The notes under the pieces were generated by a model. The model saw nothing but the letters and a program-made list of their open reading frames with translations. It was not told where the DNA came from and searched no databases. From positions 62,001 through 126,000 of the forward strand of contig NZ_CANLEA010000011.1 of the NCBI RefSeq assembly GCF_947489565.1: a stretch of 64,000 nt of DNA, in the 5' to 3' direction. A program made the position numbers and the translations under genes. This stretch comes from an uncultured Kordia sp. (GTDB taxonomy: Bacteria > Bacteroidota > Bacteroidia > Flavobacteriales > Flavobacteriaceae). This document shows positions 54,757 to 63,272 of this stretch, in pieces; the first letter of the stretch is position 1, and each line of letters opens with the position of its first letter.

Positions 54757-55290
54757 TTAATGTGTGTGACTCGAATTCGTAAGCGCTACAGGACACGGTT
54801 CGTCCGGATCATACGGATTAGGAGGCCTTCGAGAACTTCCATGATTAAAAGGTGCTATTTCATACATGTTCTCATAATCTCCTGCATCTGATGAATTTTT
54901 AAGATTGATAGTTGGTACAAAAAATACAGTAGTATAAAAATCGCCTTCTGCATTGCCTATTTGCCTTGCATCTCCTTTGATAAGATCTTTTTCTTCAAAT
55001 TCCTGTTCATGTTTTGCTCCTAAATACACTCTGAAGCCTAGTATATCTTCATCAATAGATAGTTCCTCTGCTTTTGATTGCATGTATTCTAAATACTCTT
55101 TGACTTGCTCGTATGTAAATGAAATTACTCTATTATCACAAGTATCACATCGGTGTTTTATATAGTTTTGTGCAAATGTTCTAGCATCTTGTGTACATAA
55201 AGCATTCTCTGGTTCGATAACTGGATTTGTACAAGCATTCAGTATTAAAAGTAGGAATAAAATTGTTAAATATGTTGTATTATTTTTCAT
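54757..55290 (-). CDS. Uncharacterised lipoprotein B (GSSRRPP family)
   Basis: A protein of 177 residues: lipobox (LILNAC), then alternating helices and strands with FTYEQVKEYLEYMQSKAEEL, FRVYLGAK, TTVFFVPT and near the C-terminus NHGSSRRPPNPYDPDEPCP. It shares the order of YLG, TTVF.V and GSSRRpP with lipoprotein A upstream. A 26-nt hairpin sits 15 nt before the start, exactly as for lipoprotein A. Function unknown. The two form part of a duplicated unit. Confidence 0.7.
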   Translation of the reverse strand: MKNNTTYLTILFLLLILNACTNPVIEPENALCTQDARTFAQNYIKHRCDTCDNRVISFTYEQVKEYLEYMQSKAEELSIDEDILGFRVYLGAKHEQEFEEKDLIKGDARQIGNAEGDFYTTVFFVPTINLKNSSDAGDYENMYEIAPFNHGSSRRPPNPYDPDEPCPVALTNSSHTH

Positions 55291-55304
55291 AATCGTAGTA
55301 TTGT

Positions 55305-55330
55305 GTCCCGCTCATTTACACAAGCGGAAC
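55305..55330 (-). promoter_or_regulatory. Leader hairpin upstream of lipoprotein B
   Basis: On the - strand GTTCCGC...GCGGGAC, near-identical to the hairpin at 56012-56037 and at the same distance (15 nt) from the start. There is no T tract on the - strand, so an mRNA element rather than a terminator is likely. Confidence 0.55.
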
Positions 55331-55346
55331 TTTTTTAAAATGTTAA

Positions 55347-55400
55347 TTAACTGTTTATTAGATTGATAGGAAAGCGTGTTTTTCCTATTTTTTTATTATC
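55347..55400 (-). pseudogene. C-terminal remnant of a second Cys-rich 419-residue-type gene
   Basis: Reads DNKKIGKTRFPINLINS and a stop on the - strand, matching the C-terminus of the intact gene at 56055-57314 (QDNTGKTQFPITLVKS, stop). It begins 6 nt after the stop of lipoprotein A and ends 17 nt before the leader hairpin, mirroring the 18-nt spacing of the intact copy. This is a deletion scar of a duplicated unit. Confidence 0.7.
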
Positions 55401-55406
55401 TGGACT

Positions 55407-55997
55407 TTACTCTGGTGGACGTCTTCTCGAACTTCCCATATTAAGATAACCCGCGCCTTCCATATCTATTTGAAGTTCTGGGTGGTTTGGGTCAATAGTT
55501 TGAGAACCAGATTTCGTTATAAAGGTGTTAATAATAGTATTGTTATCAGGGTTCCGATATGTGGCAACTAAAAATACCGTCGTCTTTGGCTTTCCATCTT
55601 TTATATAGGAACCTAAATAAATGCGAATTCCAAGATTTTTATATCCCTTACTATCTGCATGTTTTTGTGCCATTGTTAAAAAACCTACAATCTCATTGAA
55701 AGAAAACCAAACGTCGAGATTATCAAGTTGAATACTATGTTGTTTATTTTTCTTGTTTATAGGAAATGGCTTTGATTCACGCGAAAAAATGGTTTCTTCT
55801 CCATAAATAATAGAATCATTTGCAATGGAGCCATTAATAAAACGATATTGATTTTTTACATAATTCATTTCTAAAGTATCTGCTTTTTCCGGACTAATTA
55901 AGCCTTCAGGTTGTTGTCCATTCCACCGTAAACAAGAACATGAACTTGTGATCAAAAGCAAGAATATAATTGATAAATAGTGCATATTTTTTCTCAT
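55407..55997 (-). CDS. Uncharacterised lipoprotein A (GSSRRPP family)
   Basis: A protein of 196 residues (ATG 55997; another ATG at 55985 also precedes the signal). Lipobox (LITSSCSC), then FSFNEIVGFLTMAQKHADSKGYKNLGIRIYLGSY, TTVFLVATY and a C-terminal NMGSSRRRPPE. Paralog of lipoprotein B. In the same transcription direction as the Cys-rich gene upstream, separated only by a hairpin. No known family recognised. Confidence 0.7.
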   Translation of the reverse strand: MRKNMHYLSIIFLLLITSSCSCLRWNGQQPEGLISPEKADTLEMNYVKNQYRFINGSIANDSIIYGEETIFSRESKPFPINKKNKQHSIQLDNLDVWFSFNEIVGFLTMAQKHADSKGYKNLGIRIYLGSYIKDGKPKTTVFLVATYRNPDNNTIINTFITKSGSQTIDPNHPELQIDMEGAGYLNMGSSRRRPPE

Positions 55998-56011
55998 AAT
56001 TTTGTTTTTAT

Positions 56012-56037
56012 GTTCCGCCAGTTTGCACCAGCGGAAC
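56012..56037 (-). promoter_or_regulatory. Leader hairpin upstream of lipoprotein A
   Basis: GTTCCGC-tggtgcaaactg-GCGGAAC on the - strand, a perfect 7-bp stem 18 nt after the Cys-rich gene and 15 nt before lipoprotein A. Duplicated at 55305-55330. Confidence 0.6.
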
Positions 56038-56054
56038 GTTGCTGATTTTTTAGA

Positions 56055-57314
56055 TTAACTCTTCACCAATGTGATAGGAAATTGTGTTTTTCCTGTATTA
56101 TCTTGATTGATTTCTATTTGATCAATGCAGTACTCAACTAAAATTTGATAGTCTTGTGGTTTTGCATTTTGAATAGATAAATACACTGCCTGACTCGCAC
56201 AACTACAACCACATAAATCACCTAGCTGAATCAAACGATTTGGAACGAGTTGAATGCTTCCGTCAGTAACAGGAACCGTCGTTGCAATAGGAGTTGGCAA
56301 AGGAATAATGTCTATTGGCTCTTGATCAATTGGAATATGAGGATCAATTCCTTGTACGATAGCTACATCATCTTTTTGATGTAATCCAGGTTTAATTCTT
56401 GTTTTATATACAATGCTAATATTGGTAATTGTCAAACCTCTAAAGCGTAAATTTCCATACGGATTGCATGCTGTGATATACAGTACTTCATCATCATGTG
56501 TTTCCATTTGATCTTTACTACTATCGCCCCAATGCAAGTAAAAGCAAGGCTCAAGCGTTGGTAAATCGAGCATCGAACAAGTTTCTTCAGTATAAGGCGT
56601 TTTGCATCGACGCAAATTGTTTTCTTTTCCTTTAATTAAGAATGATTTTTTAAGCGCTTCTGTCTTTAATGCCTTTCTTCCTTCCTGAATGCTATCGGCA
56701 CAAACAGAACAGTGACAATCATCGTTACAGTCACACTCTTGAGTGCAATCGTAACATTCTTCTTTGAACAATTCCTTTATCGGGAATCTGAAAATTAAAA
56801 ATTCATCATGATTAAATCCCTGAAAAGGTGCGCCACCAGAAGGATCTTTTCCTGAATTGTACCAAATAAAGTGCGCTGCTTTGTCAATTTCTTTATACGT
56901 TCTAAAAGGTCTTTTTCCATTTGCGGTACCTTTAGTCACAGCTTTCCATTTTTTACAATGTGCTTTTTTAAGCTCTGTATTTACTAACTTTTCAGAAGGT
57001 CTTGTGGCGTGTGAGCTAAAATTAATTCCTGTTGGAAACACTTCCCATTTTGCATGTGTTCCAGAAAAAACAGTAGTTGCTCCATGCAATTCTGCCAACA
57101 ATCCATTCAATCCGCCATTATCACTCCAACACACAAAATATAAATACTCTTCACAGGTTGCTTTTGCTTCAAAGCGAACAGCTTCTAACGAGCTATTATT
57201 GGCTATTTTGCGTTGTACTTGGTTGCAATCGCCAACATACACATCGGCATAATTATCACAAGAATATGTTCCTTTAATTGCTCGTGTTTCAGTACAGTTT
57301 TTACTAGTCTTCAT
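56055..57314 (-). CDS. Uncharacterised protein with central Cys cluster
   Basis: A protein of 419 residues without signal peptide or membrane segment. The N-terminal half (about 1-185) is a mixed domain rich in aromatic and acidic residues (EEYLYFVCWSDNGG, HFIWYNSGKDPSGGAPFQG). Residues about 190-215 form a dense cysteine cluster (CYDCTQECDCNDDCHCSVC: eight Cys) that could bind zinc or an iron-sulfur cluster; the C-terminal half is beta-rich with a proline-rich linker and another Cys group (CGCSC). I do not recognise a family. It heads a unit with the lipoprotein genes; a second copy survives only as a fragment at 55347-55400. Confidence 0.65.
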   Translation of the reverse strand: MKTSKNCTETRAIKGTYSCDNYADVYVGDCNQVQRKIANNSSLEAVRFEAKATCEEYLYFVCWSDNGGLNGLLAELHGATTVFSGTHAKWEVFPTGINFSSHATRPSEKLVNTELKKAHCKKWKAVTKGTANGKRPFRTYKEIDKAAHFIWYNSGKDPSGGAPFQGFNHDEFLIFRFPIKELFKEECYDCTQECDCNDDCHCSVCADSIQEGRKALKTEALKKSFLIKGKENNLRRCKTPYTEETCSMLDLPTLEPCFYLHWGDSSKDQMETHDDEVLYITACNPYGNLRFRGLTITNISIVYKTRIKPGLHQKDDVAIVQGIDPHIPIDQEPIDIIPLPTPIATTVPVTDGSIQLVPNRLIQLGDLCGCSCASQAVYLSIQNAKPQDYQILVEYCIDQIEINQDNTGKTQFPITLVKS

Positions 57315-57638
57315 AAATATGTTTTATTTAAAATTTCCTACTCTATTCTTTAAAGGCTTTTCGGTTTCCGCCTAGTTTAATTTGTATTATTACGTAATGA
57401 ATGCAGCAAATATGAAGTAGAGAAGACTAATATTATATAGTAGTCATAAGAACTGTTGAGTTGATTCTATGATCGGTTTAACTGATTTTATAATACTTTG
57501 TTAAAAAATCCATGAAAAGTTCAGGCTCCGCTTGGATAGCGTTATTTTTGTTCTTAAAAAAATGTTAAACGTGCAACCTTTCATTTTAGCAACTGTCAAT
57601 AGCGATATAATATCAATCGAAAAAAATCAAACAAACAG
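57315..57638. other. Gene-free divergent intergenic region with ECF promoter
   Basis: No gene seen. It holds the probable ECF promoter of the TonB receptor at 57572-57597; the left part would carry the promoter of the divergent Cys-rich gene. Confidence 0.6.
57572..57597 (+). promoter_or_regulatory. Probable ECF sigma promoter of the TonB receptor operon
   Basis: TGCAACCTTT (57572-57581), 12 nt, TGTC (57594-57597), 42 nt before the receptor start. The identical pair with identical spacing precedes the ECF sigma gene at 61044-61069. Confidence 0.6.
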
Positions 57639-60017
57639 ATGAAAAACAATCTTATTTGGATATGTCTTTTAATGAGTACCATGTTGTTTGCGCAAGAAAA
57701 ATTTAGCGTAAGCGGAACCATAAAAGACAGCAAAAATGGAGAAACGCTATTGGGTGCTACAGTGTATCTCAAAGGAACTACCAACGGAGCCGTTACCAAC
57801 GAATATGGCTTTTATTCCATTACAGCGCCGAAAGGAACATACACATTAGTGGTTTCTTTTCTTGGCTATGAAAATGTTACCAAAGAAATTACACTTGAGC
57901 TAGATCAAACGGTAAATTTTGAAATCAAAGAAGCTTCTACATCACTAGAAACGGTTGTCATAGAAGCCGAAGAATCCGAACGTGTAAGCATTCGAAAACC
58001 GCAAATGAGTGTTTCTAAACTCAATGCGGCAACTATTAAACAAATGCCTGTAGTTTTGGGAGAAGTAGATGTGATTAAATCTATTCAAATGCTACCAGGA
58101 GTTACCAATGGAGGAGAAGGAACGGCAGGATTTAATGTACGTGGTGGAGCAGCCGATCAAAATTTGGTATTGCTCGATGAAGCAATTATCTACAATACTT
58201 CCCACTTTTTTGGTTTTTTCTCCGTCTTTAATGCAGACGCGATTAAAGATATCAAACTCTATAAAGGAGACATTCCAGCAAAATTTGGAGGAAGAATTTC
58301 TTCTGTATTAGACGTACGTCAGAAAGATGGAAATAGTAAAAATTTAGAAGTCAACGGTGGCGTTGGTTTAATATCAAGTCGTTTGGCGGTAGAAGGACCA
58401 ATGTTCAATAAAAAAGGCTCTTTTTTAGTAGCAGGAAGAACATCATACGCACACTTATTCATGCCATTAATTCAAGAAATAAAAGATGACAAAATTTCGT
58501 TTTACGATTTAAATTTAAAAACAAATTACGAGATCAATGAAAACAACCGAATCTATCTTTCGGGATACTTTGGTCGAGATATTTTTGACATTTCTAAATT
58601 CATCAAAAACCGATATGGAAACGCTACGGCAAACTTGCGTTGGAATCATGTATTCAATGAAAAATTATTCTCTAATTTATCCTTAATCTACAGTAAATAC
58701 GATTACAGAATTGTGTTAGATTTTATCAAACTCGATTGGGTTTCAGACATTAAAAACTTCAACCTAAAATACGATTTGCGCTATTATGCGAATGATAAAA
58801 TAAAACTAGACTTTGGAGTTAGCGGAATTACCTATGATTTTAATCCGGGAGAAGTAAAACCTTCAGATCCAAGTTCGTCCATTAACTTTAGAAAACTCGA
58901 TCAAAAAAGAGCGTTTGAAGCAGCTGCGTATATCAGTGCAGAACATGAATTAACAGACAAACTTACAGCGCAATATGGTGTGCGTTTTAGTACGTTTAGT
59001 CGTTTGGGCGGACAAGAATTATCTGATTATGCCAACGATTTGCCAGTAGTATACAATGATGAAATTGGAATTTATGAAGAAGGTGAAGAAATTGGTACTA
59101 CTAATTATAAGAAAAGCGAAAGCATTGAAACATTTTCAAACTTTGAACCAAGATTAGGACTTTCATACCAATTAAATGACAAATCATCTGTAAAGGCTAG
59201 TTATACACGTTCTGTACAATATGTACATTTATTATCCAACACAGTTTCAGTAACGCCATTAGATGTTTGGGCACCAAGTGGTCGTTATATAAAACCACAA
59301 AAATCCAATCAATATGCCGTTGGATATTATCGAAATTTCAACGACAAAAAATATTCTTTAGAAGTAGAAACTTATTATAAGAATGTAGACAACAGAATCG
59401 ATTATATTGATGGTTCAGACTTAATTGGAACCAATACTATTGAAACTGAAATTTTGAATGGAGAAGCCAGAGCTTACGGTTTGGAAATTTTATTTCGAAA
59501 AAACAAAGGAAAATTCACAGGTTGGTTTGCATATACTTTATCAAAATCAGAACAAAGAGCGCTTGGCGGAAATGCTGGCGGACCAGGAATCAACCGTGGA
59601 AATTGGTATAATACGCCATTTGACAGAACACATGATATATCGGTTACAGGAAGTTATGACTTTAATGACAAATGGAAATTTAGCGCCAATTTTGTATACC
59701 AAACAGGTCGTCCAGTAACTTATCCAAATGGACAATATGAATATGAAGGTTTATCTATTGCTAGTTTCGATCAGCGAAATGCCAATCGTTTGCCAGCATA
59801 TCACCGATTAGATATATCAGCAATTTATACACCAAGTAAAAATAAAAACAGACGTTGGCAGAGCGAATGGGTTTTTGGACTTTACAACGCTTACGCTAGA
59901 AGAAACGCAGCTTCAATCTCGTTTACGCAAGATTTCGACTCAGGTGTCAATGAAGCACGTAGACTTTCCATCTTTGGAAGTGTAATTCCATCTATAACCT
60001 ATAACTTTAAATTTTAA
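57639..60017 (+). CDS. TonB-dependent outer membrane receptor
   Basis: A protein of 792 residues: signal peptide (MLFAQ, about 19), a carboxypeptidase-regulatory-like beta-sandwich (about 21-105, SGTIKDSKNGETLLGATVYLKGTTNGAVTNEYGFYSI), a plug domain (about 115-230, GEVDVIKSIQMLPGV, GFNVRGGAADQNLVLLDEA) and a 22-strand-type barrel ending in YNFKF with a C-terminal Phe. Takes up an unknown ligand with TonB energy. It is paired with a DUF4249 gene 4 nt downstream rather than SusD, so it is not a classical Sus polysaccharide system. Confidence 0.93.
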   Translation: MKNNLIWICLLMSTMLFAQEKFSVSGTIKDSKNGETLLGATVYLKGTTNGAVTNEYGFYSITAPKGTYTLVVSFLGYENVTKEITLELDQTVNFEIKEASTSLETVVIEAEESERVSIRKPQMSVSKLNAATIKQMPVVLGEVDVIKSIQMLPGVTNGGEGTAGFNVRGGAADQNLVLLDEAIIYNTSHFFGFFSVFNADAIKDIKLYKGDIPAKFGGRISSVLDVRQKDGNSKNLEVNGGVGLISSRLAVEGPMFNKKGSFLVAGRTSYAHLFMPLIQEIKDDKISFYDLNLKTNYEINENNRIYLSGYFGRDIFDISKFIKNRYGNATANLRWNHVFNEKLFSNLSLIYSKYDYRIVLDFIKLDWVSDIKNFNLKYDLRYYANDKIKLDFGVSGITYDFNPGEVKPSDPSSSINFRKLDQKRAFEAAAYISAEHELTDKLTAQYGVRFSTFSRLGGQELSDYANDLPVVYNDEIGIYEEGEEIGTTNYKKSESIETFSNFEPRLGLSYQLNDKSSVKASYTRSVQYVHLLSNTVSVTPLDVWAPSGRYIKPQKSNQYAVGYYRNFNDKKYSLEVETYYKNVDNRIDYIDGSDLIGTNTIETEILNGEARAYGLEILFRKNKGKFTGWFAYTLSKSEQRALGGNAGGPGINRGNWYNTPFDRTHDISVTGSYDFNDKWKFSANFVYQTGRPVTYPNGQYEYEGLSIASFDQRNANRLPAYHRLDISAIYTPSKNKNRRWQSEWVFGLYNAYARRNAASISFTQDFDSGVNEARRLSIFGSVIPSITYNFKF

Positions 60018-60021
60018 AATC

Positions 60022-60870
60022 ATGATAAAATATATAAAACTAGCAACGCTTTTAGTCATATTGATCACGTTTATTTCTTGTGATGACAAAATTGATGTTG
60101 ATGTTCCGGAAGCAGCTCCACGTTTGGTAATTGAAGCTTCTTTGGATTGGGAAAAAGGAACTACTGGAAACAATCAAACCATAAAACTAAGCACGTCAAC
60201 ACCGTATTTTGAAACAACTTTAAATACAAGTGTTATTGGCGCTACTGTAAGTGTTAGAAACAACAATTCGAACGTAGTATACAACTTTACAGATCAAAAT
60301 GATGGAAACTATACTATTGATAACTTTGTACCTGTTTTCAACAACTCGTATACCTTAACGGTACTTCATGAAGGAGAAACGTATACAGCAACGGAAACTT
60401 TGATGGCAGTATCGCCAATTATGAATCCTACACAATCTTTAGAAGGCGGGTTTGATGATGAGGTGCTAGACGTAACCATATTTTTTGATGATCCCGCAGA
60501 TGAAGAAAACTTTTATATGATTCGTGTAAAAGAAGAAGGCGATTTATTGGCATATTTAGAAACGCAATCGGATGAATTTACCAATGGAAATGTACAAGAA
60601 GAATTCTTTGAAGAAGAAAGAGATGATGAAGATGAAACCGCCGAATACAATCCTGGAGATGTTGTAAACATAAAACTCTATGGAATTTCGCAACGTTACT
60701 ACAATTATATTTCATTACTCATTGAACAATATGATTCTGGTGGAGATCCATTTGCAGTAACGCCAGCAGAAATTAGAGGAAACTGTATCAATCAAACCAA
60801 CGAAGCTAATTACGCTTTTGGTTATTTCAGAGTTACAGAATTTGATCAAATTGATTATACCTTTCAATAA
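60022..60870 (+). CDS. DUF4249-family lipoprotein, receptor partner
   Basis: A protein of 282 residues: lipobox (ITFISC, Cys about 20) followed by acidic DDKIDVDV (surface export type signal), then a beta-sandwich DUF4249 domain (PRLVIEASLDWEKG, GATVSVRNNN, YTLTVLHEGETYTATETL). DUF4249 proteins sit beside TonB receptors in Bacteroidota and probably act as surface subunits of the complex. Starts 4 nt after the receptor gene. Confidence 0.88.
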   Translation: MIKYIKLATLLVILITFISCDDKIDVDVPEAAPRLVIEASLDWEKGTTGNNQTIKLSTSTPYFETTLNTSVIGATVSVRNNNSNVVYNFTDQNDGNYTIDNFVPVFNNSYTLTVLHEGETYTATETLMAVSPIMNPTQSLEGGFDDEVLDVTIFFDDPADEENFYMIRVKEEGDLLAYLETQSDEFTNGNVQEEFFEEERDDEDETAEYNPGDVVNIKLYGISQRYYNYISLLIEQYDSGGDPFAVTPAEIRGNCINQTNEANYAFGYFRVTEFDQIDYTFQ

Positions 60871-60911
60871 AAGATAAAAAAGAATAGTTTGTTTAATTAT
60901 TCATATTCGAG

Positions 60912-60946
60912 AAAAAGCGTGGTTTCTTATGAAATTGCGCTTTTTT
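60912..60946 (+). terminator. Rho-independent terminator
   Basis: AAAAAGCGtggTTTC...GAAAttgCGCTTTTTT after the DUF4249 gene. Confidence 0.82.
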
Positions 60947-61043
60947 GTTTTCAAAAATAATGTTCACGTTGAAAAAATTTTAATCTCAAAAAAACGTTGA
61001 AAACCTATAATTTTAGCAATCAAAAAGTATTTTTTTGAAAAAA

Positions 61044-61069
61044 TGCAACCTTTTGTTATTTCAGTTGTC
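61044..61069 (+). promoter_or_regulatory. Probable autoregulatory ECF promoter
   Basis: TGCAACCTTT (61044-61053), 12 nt, TGTC (61066-61069), 47 nt before the ECF sigma start; same elements and spacing as at 57572-57597. Confidence 0.6.
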
Positions 61070-61115
61070 TATAAAGAAAAGAAACACCATAATTGTCACC
61101 ATATTTTAGAGCATA

Positions 61116-61649
61116 GTGAGCAACGCTATCTTATTTACACATAAAGATCTTATAGAAAAGAGCAAGCTTGGAGATCGTAAAATGCAATACAAACTGTATT
61201 CATTATACGTAGACGCTATGTTCAATGTAAGTATTCGAATAGTGAAAATAAAAGAAGATGCTGAAGATGTGGTACAAGACAGTTTTGTAGATGCATTTAA
61301 AAATCTGGAATCGTTCAAATACGAAAGCACGTTTGGCTCATGGTTAAAGCGCATTGTCATCAACAAAAGCATTAACTATTTAAAAGTAAAACGCATTCCC
61401 TTAGTAGAGATCGAAAATCAAGAATATTGGACTCCGGAAGCAGAAGAATTACAACCAGAACAATTAGACATAAAAAAAATAAAAACGGCCATTCAAAAAT
61501 TACCAAATGGCTATCAAACAATTATCAATTTATACCTCATAGAAGGTTATGACCATAATGAAATAGGAGACATACTCGAAATAAGTGTGTCAACTTCTAA
61601 ATCACAGTACCACAGAGCCAAAAAGAAGTTAATCCAATTAATTAATTGA
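61116..61649 (+). CDS. ECF-type RNA polymerase sigma factor
   Basis: A protein of 177 residues from a GTG start. Sigma-70 region 2 (about 20-90, LYSLYVDAMFNVSIRIVKIKEDAEDVVQDSFVDAFKNLESFKYESTFGSWLKRI) and region 4 (about 125-175, IQKLPNGYQTIINLYLIEGYDHNEIGDILEISVSTSKSQYHRAKKKL). First gene of a four-gene operon; the next gene starts 2 nt later and encodes a membrane protein in the anti-sigma position. Confidence 0.93.
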   Translation: MSNAILFTHKDLIEKSKLGDRKMQYKLYSLYVDAMFNVSIRIVKIKEDAEDVVQDSFVDAFKNLESFKYESTFGSWLKRIVINKSINYLKVKRIPLVEIENQEYWTPEAEELQPEQLDIKKIKTAIQKLPNGYQTIINLYLIEGYDHNEIGDILEISVSTSKSQYHRAKKKLIQLIN

Positions 61650-61651
61650 TC

Positions 61652-62197
61652 ATGAAAGACGAATTAAAAGAGTATATACAAGCACATAAAAATCAATTCG
61701 ATGATCACTCCATAGAAGAAGCCGACAAGCTAAAACTATGGGCAAAAATTAGTGAAGAACTCCCTGAAACTCCTACAAAAGTAATTCCGCTATGGAAAAA
61801 AGCTTCTTTCAGAGTTGCAGCTGCAGTTGTTTTACTAGTTGCATGCTTATTTGCTTACTATACTACAAATGAAGTTGAAGGAGAATATGATATGGTTAGT
61901 GATGAATTTCGTCAAATAGATAGACATTACAAATCGTTGGTTGAAAACCAGATTCAATTGGTAAAAAATAATGCGCATCTCACAAAAGAAGAACAAGCCG
62001 ATTTTCTGAGTTATATTGATGAATTGGATCAAGAATACATCAAGCTAAAAAAAGAATTAAAGCAAGGTGTTAACAATCAAATCATTATAGAAGCAATTAT
62101 TAACAATTATAGAAAAAAAATACAAATCATGGAAGATCTGCTACGAAGATCTTATCCTATAAAAAATTCAGTAGACGATGGCGAACTCATTTTATAA
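61652..62197 (+). CDS. Single-pass membrane protein in anti-sigma position
   Basis: A protein of 181 residues from ATG 61652; a TTG two codons upstream is in frame. The N-terminal cytoplasmic part (1-45, MKDELKEYIQAHKNQFDDHSIEEADKLKLWAKI) is followed by one membrane helix (FRVAAAVVLLVACLFAYYT) and a periplasmic coiled coil (QIQLVKNNAHLTKEEQADFLSYIDELDQEYIKLKKEL). No zinc-type anti-sigma motif (HxxxCxxC). By position it is probably the anti-sigma factor. It overlaps the next gene by 20 nt. Confidence 0.75.
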   Translation: MKDELKEYIQAHKNQFDDHSIEEADKLKLWAKISEELPETPTKVIPLWKKASFRVAAAVVLLVACLFAYYTTNEVEGEYDMVSDEFRQIDRHYKSLVENQIQLVKNNAHLTKEEQADFLSYIDELDQEYIKLKKELKQGVNNQIIIEAIINNYRKKIQIMEDLLRRSYPIKNSVDDGELIL

Positions 62198-63248
62198 AAC
62201 ATGCTGGTTAGTGGTGTTTTGTTTGCTGTCGTATCAAAGTGCAGTAGCACAACACAAACTCACCAAAGAAATCAAAGAAACGCATGCCTTTAGCAATGAA
62301 AGTACACTATACTTAGAAAATAAGTACGGCGACATTTTTGTGAGTGGCTGGGACAAAAATAGCATTGAAATAGTAGTTGATGTAGAAGCCGAAAGTAAAA
62401 ATGCTGAAAAAGCGCAAAAATTGTTAGACAGAGTACAGGTTTCTATTGTAGCAAACAACAATCAAATAAAGGCTTTCTCTAAAATTTCGCCCAAAAAAGG
62501 TGGTTTTCTTGGAAGATTAGATCCGTTTAAAAACGAGAAAACAAAAATTAACTACACCATTTATCTTCCCAAAGAATCCATGATGGAAGCTTATAATCAA
62601 TATGGAGATCTTGTCATATCGGATTGGAACGGAATACTAAAAGCCGATGTTGAACATGGCGATATGCAACTATCAACAGCATTACACAACGCCGATTTAG
62701 CTATAAAATCTGGCAAACTCAATGCTGTAAGTTTAGACGATTCACATATCAAAAGCAAAGATGCAACTGTGACAATTCATAGCGGAACTGGACTCAAAAT
62801 TGATTCCGATGGTTCGGAAATGACGTTGAATAACATCAAAAATCTAGACATCAACTCAAATAAAGACAATCTAGATATCTTAAAGCTAGAAGGAGTTTCT
62901 GGAACGATAAAACACTCCAAAACCTTTCTAAAAAATTTGGGCGGAAAAACAATACTTGATTTGTATTACGGTGAATTGAGAATTTTAAATCACCTCACAA
63001 ATTCACCAGAAATCAATATCGATCAAAAAGAAGCAGAGGTATATATAAATATTTCAGAAACCAATTTTACGTTCAATGCAATGCTTGAACAAGGCGTATT
63101 GCGCATTCCTAAAAAAATGGATAACATAGAAAGTGAAGTCATCAACCGAAAAGACAAAATAAGACGTATAAGCGCTTCTTATGGTGATCAAAACGGACAA
63201 ATTACCTGTAAAGGATACAAAGGCGTCATTATTTTAAAAGAATTATAA
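62178..63248 (+). CDS. Exported DUF4097-like beta-helix protein
   Basis: A protein of 356 residues: signal peptide (SAVAQ, about 25), then a domain of short repeating strands (LYLENKYGDIFVSGWDKNSIEIVV, YNQYGDLVISDW, ADVEHGDMQLSTA) of the DUF4097/GIN type. Likely envelope stress sensor or effector in the ECF operon. Starts inside the previous gene. Confidence 0.8.
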   Translation: MANSFYKTCWLVVFCLLSYQSAVAQHKLTKEIKETHAFSNESTLYLENKYGDIFVSGWDKNSIEIVVDVEAESKNAEKAQKLLDRVQVSIVANNNQIKAFSKISPKKGGFLGRLDPFKNEKTKINYTIYLPKESMMEAYNQYGDLVISDWNGILKADVEHGDMQLSTALHNADLAIKSGKLNAVSLDDSHIKSKDATVTIHSGTGLKIDSDGSEMTLNNIKNLDINSNKDNLDILKLEGVSGTIKHSKTFLKNLGGKTILDLYYGELRILNHLTNSPEINIDQKEAEVYINISETNFTFNAMLEQGVLRIPKKMDNIESEVINRKDKIRRISASYGDQNGQITCKGYKGVIILKEL

Positions 63249-63272
63249 ACTAACTAAGAAAAAAATATAAAA

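Noticed and set aside
57639-60870. SusC/SusD polysaccharide utilisation pair
   Set aside because: The partner is DUF4249, not SusD, and no glycoside hydrolase, SusE or sulfatase genes lie around it.
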